Shown in pieces: positions 5,779-10,717 of a stretch of DNA of 10,717 bases (position 1 is its first letter; every line of letters starts with the position of its first letter). Made by a program: the position numbers and the translations under genes. The DNA comes from Methanosarcinaceae archaeon (GTDB lineage: Archaea; Halobacteriota; Methanosarcinia; Methanosarcinales; Methanosarcinaceae). The notes beneath the pieces are model-generated. The model saw only the letters and a list, made by a program, of their open reading frames with translations, made no database searches and had not been told where the DNA came from. Where the stretch lies: assembly GCA_030655675.1 (NCBI GenBank), contig JAUSPM010000206.1:1-10717 (forward strand). Reading direction: 5' to 3'.

Positions 5779-7494
5779 TCACTTATGCGCAAAATACGCA
5801 ACGATTTCATGGTCTACTGAATCAATCCTACAGAATCCAAACCTTTCGAACTGCACCAGATTGTCCAGTTCATTCGCGATCTGCCTTTCGCCGATTCCAT
5901 TGAACTCGCCATGGGGTGCCAGAACTTTCACGGGTGCTCCGTCTATTGGTGCCCAGTGGATGATTCGGATGCGTTTTTCTCCTTTGATGACTGTATCCAT
6001 TGAATCGCTGGTATGCTTCGCCTGAAGCGGAGTAAGGGAGGTTATCTCAATGCTGTACAGGTCTTTTAAACGAAGTTTGTCACCGACTTCCAGGCTTTCC
6101 GTGTCATCCTTGCAAATGAACATTTTTGTGCCGACTTCAATTGTGCGATGTCCTCTATCTTCGGTCGGGTGAAGTGGTGGTGTTGCAGTTCGCGGCTCAG
6201 CACCCTGTATCTCCATCTCTACCGGGTCCCAGACAAAGAAATATCTGTTTGCAGTCAGATCAACCAGTTTCCTGTTCTCTGCATACAGGGTATCAAGACT
6301 GATGCTCACATCGGTCTCGCCGACTCCCATCTCGATCATGAATTTACGGATAGCCTCGGGTTTGATACCCCTTCGCCTCATAGCGCGCAGTGTTGGGAGA
6401 CGGGGGTCGTCCCAGCCTGAGTATTCGCCTTCCTCTATCGCGTGGCGAAGTCCGCTTGTGCTGAACTTGCCGAACTCATGGATCTTAATGCGCCCCCAGT
6501 GTGTGGTCTTCGGATAATCCCATCCCAGATATTTGTAGATGTAAGTCTGCCGTGTTTCGCTGTCCATCAGGTCCTTGCCCCTGATAATGTGAGTCATGCC
6601 GAGTTCATGGTCTTCAATGGCACCCTCAAAGTCAAGAAGAGGCCAGACTACATACTTATTGCCAACTTCCGGGCGGGGGTGCGGCATTTTTACTATCCTG
6701 AAAGCACCGAAATCACGGATTGCCGGATCCTTGTGCTTGATGTCTGTCTTTATGCGAAGAACAGCAACCTTTTCCTCGTATTCATTCGCAATCATTTTTT
6801 TCCAATGGTGCAAGTTGACCTCAACGCTCTCGTCCCTGTGCGGGCACGCCTCTTTTGCATCCTTGTAATTCTTAAAATCGCCACCTTCACAGAAACAGAC
6901 ATACGCCTGCCCCATCTCGATCAGTTTTTCTGCATAATCGTAATATATTTGAATCCTGTCGGATGCGATTACCACTTTATCCGGTGCTGCACCAAGCCAT
7001 GTGCAGTCCTCTATGTACCAATCATATGCCTCAAGCATCGGACGTTTGGTCTGCGGGTCGGTGTCATCAAAACGTATGATGAAGGTTCCACCATACTTTT
7101 TGACGTATTCGGAATTGATCACAATCCCTCTGGCACTGCCGAGTGTCGGAGGGCCGTTGGGGTTTGGTGCAAAGCGCATGACCACTTTTTCACCTTCCTT
7201 TACAACCAGTGGTTTTAATCCTTTATCCGGCTCTTTTTTTACACTCAATTCATCTATCAGTTCTGGTGCGATGGTTTCAAGTCTTACTCGCCATGAATCA
7301 ATATCCCCTTTTGCGACTTCATCGAGTATCTTGGCAATTACGGGATTAACCTCTTTTGCCATTGGGCGAAGATGAGGGAATTCACCCATAACACGCCCCA
7401 TAACCGCCCCGATCTGCGGTGCTTTGCCATATTTTACTGCGTTTTGTAATGCATATTTCTCAATAGCTTTTGTGTCATCTTCAGTTAATGTCAT
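5779..7494 (-). CDS. gltX: Glutamyl-tRNA synthetase, archaeal type
   Basis: A 571-residue class I aminoacyl-tRNA synthetase, full length for the archaeal GlxRS group, charging tRNA-Glu (and possibly tRNA-Gln for later amidation). A 100-residue N-terminal helical domain precedes the catalytic fold. The ATP-site motif is FAPNPNGPPTLGSARG, with TLGS at 117-120 in place of HIGH. The second signature is KFSTS (343-347) in place of KMSKS. RFDDTDPQTKRP, CFCEGG...CPHR, WPLLDFEGAIEDHELGMTHIIRGKDL and WDDPRLPT are standard archaeal GluRS blocks, and the anticodon-binding beta barrels end in FERFGFCRID and AYFAHK. GGAGAA lies five bases before the ATG at 7494. It is last in a codirectional run and may have its own promoter in the 76-base gap upstream. 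Confidence 0.96.
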   Translation of the reverse strand: MTLTEDDTKAIEKYALQNAVKYGKAPQIGAVMGRVMGEFPHLRPMAKEVNPVIAKILDEVAKGDIDSWRVRLETIAPELIDELSVKKEPDKGLKPLVVKEGEKVVMRFAPNPNGPPTLGSARGIVINSEYVKKYGGTFIIRFDDTDPQTKRPMLEAYDWYIEDCTWLGAAPDKVVIASDRIQIYYDYAEKLIEMGQAYVCFCEGGDFKNYKDAKEACPHRDESVEVNLHHWKKMIANEYEEKVAVLRIKTDIKHKDPAIRDFGAFRIVKMPHPRPEVGNKYVVWPLLDFEGAIEDHELGMTHIIRGKDLMDSETRQTYIYKYLGWDYPKTTHWGRIKIHEFGKFSTSGLRHAIEEGEYSGWDDPRLPTLRAMRRRGIKPEAIRKFMIEMGVGETDVSISLDTLYAENRKLVDLTANRYFFVWDPVEMEIQGAEPRTATPPLHPTEDRGHRTIEVGTKMFICKDDTESLEVGDKLRLKDLYSIEITSLTPLQAKHTSDSMDTVIKGEKRIRIIHWAPIDGAPVKVLAPHGEFNGIGERQIANELDNLVQFERFGFCRIDSVDHEIVAYFAHK

Positions 7495-7570
7495 CAGTAT
7501 TCTCCATGAGTATAATTGTAATTTTAAATGTCAAAATCATAATATCAAAAGTAATGTTGAAAAAACCATA

Positions 7571-7870
7571 TCAGATGGATTTTCCAATCTCACGTATGCG
7601 TTCTGTTTTATGAACTATATTTTCCATTTCATCGTCAAAATCAGATATAAACTCTTCTACCTGCTTACCGGCAATCGCACCACTTGCAGAAGGTTTAATA
7701 AGTTGCTCAAGTTCCAATACGCGAAGGGAGTATCTCACTTTATGAGTAGGCATTTCAGTCTCTTCTGCTAATTTCAAGATTCCAATCGGACCACTTTCTA
7801 TGACCTTTTTAAGAACTATCAGGTGTCGTTGTGTCAGTTCAAGTTCCTTGTTGATCTGATCAAACAGCAT
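7571..7870 (-). CDS. Small winged-helix DNA-binding protein
   Basis: A 99-residue protein with a winged helix-turn-helix at about residues 12-62: LTQRHLIVLKKVIESGPIGILKLAEETEMPTHKVRYSLRVLE in pieces reads as three helices with the recognition helix around MPTHKVRYSLRVL, then a short wing (LIKPSASGAIAG). A charged C-terminal helix (FISDFDDEMENIVHKTERIREI) could dimerise. Its ATG overlaps the stop of the preceding FAH-family gene by one base (TAATG), implying translational coupling. A local regulator or a sensor of a metabolite of the FAH-family enzyme is plausible, but the ligand and targets are unknown. Confidence 0.7.
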   Translation of the reverse strand: MLFDQINKELELTQRHLIVLKKVIESGPIGILKLAEETEMPTHKVRYSLRVLELEQLIKPSASGAIAGKQVEEFISDFDDEMENIVHKTERIREIGKSI

Positions 7871-8604
7871 TATACCACCTCGTTCCTCAAAATTCCGATG
7901 CCCTCTATCTCAACCTCAACAACATCCCCACGATGCAGTTCACCAACACCTGCTGGTGTACCTGTTGCAATGATGTCACCGAGTTCAAGTGTCATGATGC
8001 CTGATATAAACTCAATTAGTGTTGGTATGTCGAATATCAGGTTTGATGTGTTTGAATCCTGCCGCAATTCTCCGTTTACTCGACTCTTGATGGATGCATT
8101 TCCAGGGTTGAACTCTTCATGTGAAGCAATGTATGGGCCAAACGGCGCGAAGGTATCAAAACTTTTGGCACGCGTCCACTGTCCATCCTGTCGCTGAAAG
8201 TCGCGTGCAGTGACGTCATTGAAACATGTGTAACCTGCAATGACATCATATGCGCGGTCGGCAGTGATGTTGCGGCATCTTTTTCCGATCACCACTGCAA
8301 GTTCGGCTTCGTAATCGACCTGCTGGCTTGCTTTTGGATAAATAATCTTACCACCGTGACCAATTACGGCAGAAGGCGGTTTCATGAATATTACTGGCTC
8401 ATTCAGGGTCTCCATGTTCAATTCTTTTGCATGGTCATGGTAATTAAGCCCGACACATATTATTTTGGATGGTTTTGTCGGCGGAAGTACTTCCAGTTCA
8501 GATAGTTCGAATGCTTTGCCACCACAGTCACCTTTGGCTGTGACGCGGGTGCCGTTTACTTCGCCGTAAAATGTATCGTCACAGTGTTTGAATCGTCCGA
8601 TCAT
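7870..8604 (-). CDS. Fumarylacetoacetate hydrolase (FAH) family protein
   Basis: A 244-residue metal-dependent enzyme of the FAH superfamily (acylpyruvase, 2-keto-diacid hydrolase or oxaloacetate decarboxylase activities are known). Core motifs are ICVGLNYHDHAKEL, PVIFMKPPSAVIGHG, the metal-binding QQVDYEAELAVVIGK (the two Glu and a later Asp), GYTCFNDVTARDFQ, KSFDTFAPFGP and the C-terminal GDIIATGTPAGVG. I prefer ATG 8604 (MIGRFKHC) as the usual family N-terminus; an in-frame GTG at 8613 would add three residues, and neither has a strong Shine-Dalgarno. It lies between the nucleotidyltransferase and winged-helix genes on the same strand, overlapping the latter by one base. The physiological substrate cannot be decided here. 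Confidence 0.88.
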   Translation of the reverse strand: MIGRFKHCDDTFYGEVNGTRVTAKGDCGGKAFELSELEVLPPTKPSKIICVGLNYHDHAKELNMETLNEPVIFMKPPSAVIGHGGKIIYPKASQQVDYEAELAVVIGKRCRNITADRAYDVIAGYTCFNDVTARDFQRQDGQWTRAKSFDTFAPFGPYIASHEEFNPGNASIKSRVNGELRQDSNTSNLIFDIPTLIEFISGIMTLELGDIIATGTPAGVGELHRGDVVEVEIEGIGILRNEVV

Positions 8605-8634
8605 ATTTGTCACACTTAAAATGATTCCAATTTT

Positions 8635-9048
8635 TCAAGATATCGCTTTTCTTTCATGCAACCATTTTCTCCGAATATCCATTCTTTCTTTGACACTTGT
8701 AAACTGATTATCCCTGATTCTCGGAACCATGTCTGCCCACAGTTTCCTGTATCTGTAAAAATAGGCTGAAAGGTCTACTTCATTTCCATATACAAGTACA
8801 TACTCGTGAATTATCTCTATCTGGATATAAAGCGGCAGTTTCTCGAAAATTTTAATATCGTACTTACCGCCAAGTTTCCTGTTAATGTCTCTTAAAAGAT
8901 CATCATTTGTAGGTTTCACTATACATACATCGACATCTGATCTTGATGTCATATCCCCACGTATGTACGATCCAAAAATAAGAATGCCAAAAGCATCATT
9001 CTTGAATTGGTCGAAGTCCTTCTTTATGTCCTGATCTGTTAATGTCAT
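8635..9048 (-). CDS. Nucleotidyltransferase-domain protein (minimal NTase, MNT type)
   Basis: A 137-residue protein of the polymerase-beta nucleotidyltransferase superfamily. The signature FGSYIRGDMTSRSDVDVCIV is complete: GSY at 26-28, the catalytic pair D38 and D40, and a third carboxylate probably at D64 (KYDIKIFE). The C-terminal 55 residues are helical and rich in Arg, Tyr and Trp (AYFYRYRKLWADMVPR), larger than in the shortest MntA antitoxins. No HEPN partner is adjacent, so a toxin-antitoxin assignment is not supported; an orphan AMPylating or nucleotide-transfer role is possible. It begins the codirectional run ending in gltX, 30 bases before the preferred start of the FAH-family gene. 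The ATG lacks a Shine-Dalgarno and is probably leaderless. Confidence 0.82.
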   Translation of the reverse strand: MTLTDQDIKKDFDQFKNDAFGILIFGSYIRGDMTSRSDVDVCIVKPTNDDLLRDINRKLGGKYDIKIFEKLPLYIQIEIIHEYVLVYGNEVDLSAYFYRYRKLWADMVPRIRDNQFTSVKERMDIRRKWLHERKAIS

Positions 9049-9071
9049 AATGGTCTGGCAGTTAGTATCTG

Positions 9072-9079
9072 TTTAAATA
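9072..9079 (-). promoter_or_regulatory. Probable TATA box of the nucleotidyltransferase-led unit
   Basis: Read on the minus strand this is TATTTAAA, about 27 bases before the ATG at 9048, the exact spacing expected of an archaeal TATA box for a leaderless transcript starting at the ATG. Confidence 0.5.
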
Positions 9080-9200
9080 GATCATGCCTCACAATCCGTA
9101 GATTTAAGGATAAGCATGTCTGTTAATAGATAAACACTTTTGTTTTCATTGTAGATAAATAACTCCCATTTAGATTATTTATTAAAATTCACACACAACG

Positions 9201-9241
9201 AAAAAATGTATTATTCACACCATTTTGTGATAACATTTTTT
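9201..9241. repeat. Bipartite inverted repeat between divergent genes
   Basis: AAAAAATGT (9201-9209) pairs perfectly with ACATTTTTT (9233-9241), and nested within it TCACA (9215-9219) pairs with TGTGA (9226-9230). Either strand would end in a T-run, so it could act as a terminator in both directions, or as an operator between the two divergent promoters. There is no gene immediately upstream that needs a terminator. Confidence 0.5.
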
Positions 9242-9314
9242 AAAAATACAGTCTTTCAAAATCTGCTGAAAATATGTATTTTCGCCTTCTTTCCAGTATT
9301 TTCATACAGATGAC

Positions 9315-9322
9315 TTTATATT
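9315..9322 (+). promoter_or_regulatory. Probable TATA box of the PIN-domain gene
   Basis: TTTATATT is centred about 25 bases before the ATG at 9344, and no Shine-Dalgarno is present, so the transcript is probably leaderless. Confidence 0.5.
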
Positions 9323-9343
9323 ATTTCATGCCAGATATTTCTC

Positions 9344-9781
9344 ATGACCGAAAAAATCATTTCAAGTGTCCTATTCGATACTTCATTTTTACTTAAGGAG
9401 TCACAAGATATCGATACTATCATCAAGACATTGCACAAGGACAGGGTCTCATCCTACATTTCCCCTACGATCAAGAGTGAACTGGATGACCTGTATTATG
9501 TTGGCCGTATTTCTGAGAGCCAGTACAAAAAAGCCATGAAAAGATGTATGAGATCAAGGGTCAGCAGTATTGAGACCACCCGGAACTATCTTCAAAAAAG
9601 CATGACTGGGGAGTGTATGATCTCCATGAACAATGAGCATGGAGTTTCACCGGTGAATATTAGAAATGATTGCAATGTCCTGACATCCGGTCTCAGCCAC
9701 GATATTGATATGATACTGTCAGAGGACTTCCATTTCACATCAAAATATACTGCAAAAAGTAGTAGAGGCAGTAAGTGGTAA
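9344..9781 (+). CDS. PIN-domain nuclease-like protein, frameshifted after the catalytic core
   Basis: The open frame codes for 145 residues. A PIN-type acidic quartet is visible: D12 (VLFDTSFLL), E46 (TIKSELDDL), D109 (IRNDCNVL) and D128 (ILSEDFHF), giving a putative metal-dependent RNase fold. The last seven residues (SSRGSKW) are out of frame: deleting one A from the run at 9754-9758 joins residue K138 to a 59-residue tail in the next frame, giving a 197-residue protein. The catalytic core is complete before the break, so a shortened product might still be active. No antitoxin gene is adjacent, so VapBC membership is not supported. Cause of the frameshift (mutation, sequencing error, or slippage on A5) cannot be decided. 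Confidence 0.7.
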   Translation: MTEKIISSVLFDTSFLLKESQDIDTIIKTLHKDRVSSYISPTIKSELDDLYYVGRISESQYKKAMKRCMRSRVSSIETTRNYLQKSMTGECMISMNNEHGVSPVNIRNDCNVLTSGLSHDIDMILSEDFHFTSKYTAKSSRGSKW

Positions 9782-9938
9782 AATATGTGAAAAGTTTGGC
9801 AAATTATGTGATTCTGAAATCTTGCTTCTAAATAAGGACATATTTCTGGCATCTTACAACGACACAAAAGTGGACCTCGATGTAATGGAGTCGATGAAAC
9901 AGCATGTGAGAAAAGATTCAAAGGTTATGGGCCAGTAG
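9759..9938 (+). pseudogene. Out-of-frame C-terminal part of the PIN-domain gene
   Basis: Continuing in the +1 frame after the A-run gives 59 protein-like codons (VVEAVSGKICEKFGKLCDS, then ILLLNKDIFLASYND and a charged end, KVMGQ) before TAG at 9936-9938. Helical periodicity and normal composition indicate this was the natural C-terminus. It has no start signal of its own, so it is probably untranslated unless ribosomes slip. Confidence 0.7.
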
Positions 9939-9968
9939 ATAGACAGTTTAAATTATGATGTAGCGGAT

Positions 9969-10005
9969 TTGTGTGCAAAAATATGAATAATTTCACACAA
10001 TTTTT
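9969..10005 (+). terminator. Hairpin plus T-run downstream of the PIN-domain gene
   Basis: TTGTGTG (9969-9975) and CACACAA (9994-10000) are perfect 7-base arms around an 18-base AT-rich loop, followed directly by TTTTT. It lies 30 bases after the stop of the restored reading frame, a natural place for a terminator. Confidence 0.5.
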
Positions 10006-10068
10006 CAGATAATCGCCGGCAACTGTCAAAGTGGCTAAATTGTTTTTGATTTAATTTAATCATTTTTC

Positions 10069-10364
10069 GTATTTGTATAGATGTGATAAGATTGTTGCAT
10101 AAATGAGATTGTTCGATCTTAAACTAAAAACAATGCGACCGCCGCCAGGCGGCACGTTACGTACATACTAAATTGAATAATCGAAATCGTTAGCAAAAAG
10201 TGTATTAAAAATTGTGAAATGCGCTAAAAGCAATTGAAAATTCGATGTGTATGTAGGGCAACGCCGCGCTCTTGCGCGGGTGGTATAATCGTTTTTATCA
10301 TGCACACATTAAACACTCTGCACTAAAGCGCTGCACTAAAACGCTGCACCAGATAAACAAATAC
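10069..10364 (+). mobile_element. MITE copy C (complete, 296 bases, 8-base target duplication)
   Basis: The element begins GTATTTGTATAGATG and ends CAGATAAACAAATAC; the ends are inverted repeats matching at 12 of 15 positions, and the right end is the exact complement of the first 15 bases of copy A. Both flanks are CATTTTTC (10061-10068 and 10365-10372), a perfect 8-base target duplication. Inside are two GC-rich hairpins, CCGCC-gcca-GGCGG (10139-10152) and CCGCGC-tctt-GCGCGG (10264-10279), and a 13-base tandem near the right end. No ORF is supported. It lies in the gap between the PIN gene and the lipoprotein gene. Confidence 0.88.
10318..10350. repeat. 13-base tandem repeat inside MITE copy C
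   Basis: CTGCACTAAAGCG and CTGCACTAAAACG are followed by a partial third unit, CTGCACC. The two full units differ at one base. It sits just inside the right terminal inverted repeat and is absent from copy A at the equivalent place. Confidence 0.75.
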
Positions 10365-10441
10365 CATTTTTCTAATTTAAGATGTAGCATGTTGAAAAGA
10401 CTTATTGCCAATTGAAAATAATATATTGTTAGGGGAGTAGT

Positions 10442-10666
10442 ATGAAACCGATCAATCCAGCAATTTTATGCCTGTGCTTATTGTTATTCACTGTTATTTC
10501 CGGGTGTGTGTCATCACCGAAAGAATCCACAGTTGATGGTAATGAGGACAGCAATGAAATCAACGTATTTGTATATCTGTGGGGAGATAACTGCGCAAAT
10601 GAGATTGTCCTATCTGAATCCAAAACCAATACAACCGCCGCAGGCGGCGCATTCCCACAATACTAA
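10442..10666 (+). CDS. Lipoprotein gene truncated by MITE insertion
   Basis: The open frame has 74 codons. Residues 1-22 are a lipoprotein signal peptide: MKPINP, a hydrophobic stretch (AILCLCLLLFTV) and a lipobox ISGC with Cys-22, so the mature protein would be anchored outside the membrane. A strong Shine-Dalgarno (GGGGAG) sits four bases before the ATG. Residues 23-41 are a polar acidic linker (STVDGNEDSNEIN) typical after a lipobox. From codon 42 (base 10565) the sequence is MITE copy D, which supplies 33 residues and the TAA stop. The original protein was therefore cut short; its remaining part, if still present, should lie beyond the window. No function can be given to the remnant. Confidence 0.65.
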   Translation: MKPINPAILCLCLLLFTVISGCVSSPKESTVDGNEDSNEINVFVYLWGDNCANEIVLSESKTNTTAAGGAFPQY

Positions 10667-10717
10667 AATAGGATGATCATTCATACCAATCGGATTGATC
10701 GTAATATATAATTTGAA
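10565..10717 (+). mobile_element. MITE copy D (left half; continues beyond window)
   Basis: Starts GTATTTGTATATCTGTG, the terminal repeat of copies A and C, and aligns with copy C along the following 85 bases (AAATGAGATTGT, CAAT, ACCGCCGC, GGCGGC, ATACTAAA). The left hairpin CCGCC-gca-GGCGG is at 10635-10647. It lies inside the lipoprotein reading frame. The 8 bases before it are AAATCAAC (10557-10564), the expected target duplication whose partner should occur about 300 bases downstream of 10565, outside this window. Confidence 0.8.

Larger units (their letters stand above)
9049..9343. other. Divergent AT-rich intergenic region
   Basis: No gene is visible on either strand. It contains the TATA-like boxes of both flanking genes and a long inverted repeat at 9201-9241. 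The sequence is notably AT-rich with many short A and T tracts. It shows no match to the MITE ends or hairpins seen elsewhere in the window. Confidence 0.5.
9939..10441. other. Gene-free region between the PIN-domain gene and the lipoprotein gene
   Basis: This stretch of about 500 bases holds the probable terminator at 9969-10005, MITE copy C with its target duplications (10061-10372), and about 70 AT-rich bases that must include the lipoprotein promoter. I see no other gene or RNA. Confidence 0.6.

Noticed and set aside
6442..7218. A 258-codon plus-strand reading frame
   Set aside because: Entirely antisense to gltX, whose protein is strongly family-like; the frame is Cys/Phe-rich and resembles no protein.
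8635..9048. MNT/HEPN toxin-antitoxin pair
   Set aside because: Only the nucleotidyltransferase half is present; the neighbouring genes are an FAH-family enzyme and, across a divergent gap, a PIN-domain gene, not a HEPN protein.
9344..9938. VapBC-type toxin-antitoxin module
   Set aside because: No small antitoxin gene is adjacent, and the restored protein (197 residues) is longer than typical VapC.

Overview
The window looks like part of the chromosome of a methanogenic euryarchaeon, most likely of the order Methanosarcinales. Support comes from MfnB (methanofuran biosynthesis), an archaeal-type glutamyl-tRNA synthetase with the TLGS variant of the HIGH motif, a family 6 (HDG-type) uracil/hypoxanthine-DNA glycosylase, a DUF166 protein, and TATA-box promoters with a mix of leaderless and Shine-Dalgarno starts. 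The genus cannot be fixed from the sequence alone.

Layout, left to right. 1-1010 (minus): a purine-salvage pair, an MTAP/PNP-family phosphorylase cut by the window edge and a hypoxanthine-type phosphoribosyltransferase, behind a promoter region with an inverted repeat. 1262-2718: mfnB (minus) and a HisA/HisF-like TIM barrel gene (plus), divergent across 50 bases. 2816-3067 (plus): a small acidic-tailed protein. 3385-4152 (minus): a 42-residue zinc ribbon followed by tmk. 4303-4974 (plus): a DUF166 protein. 5000-5482 (minus): a DNA glycosylase. 5779-9048 (minus): a nucleotidyltransferase-domain protein, a fumarylacetoacetase-family enzyme, a winged-helix protein and gltX, all codirectional. 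9344-9938 (plus): a PIN-domain gene broken by a one-base frameshift. 10442-10666 (plus): a truncated lipoprotein gene.

The most striking content is not a gene. Four copies of one non-coding element of about 300 bases sit in the window, all in the same orientation. Two copies (3084-3384 and 10069-10364) begin with GTATTTG and end with the inverted counterpart (AAATAC), and each is flanked by a perfect 8-base target duplication (CTAAATAA and CATTTTTC). A third copy (about 5493-5770) is degenerate and fills the whole gap between the glycosylase gene and gltX. A fourth starts at 10565, inside the lipoprotein reading frame, supplies its last 33 codons and stop, and runs off the window. The elements have no transposase and carry two short GC-rich hairpins, so they look like a miniature inverted-repeat transposable element (MITE) family mobilised in trans.

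Functionally the genes are mostly housekeeping: purine recovery from methylthioadenosine, methanofuran synthesis, dTMP phosphorylation, base-excision repair and glutamyl-tRNA charging. The right-hand 1.7 kb (PIN gene, MITE, interrupted lipoprotein) is the decaying, accessory-like part.
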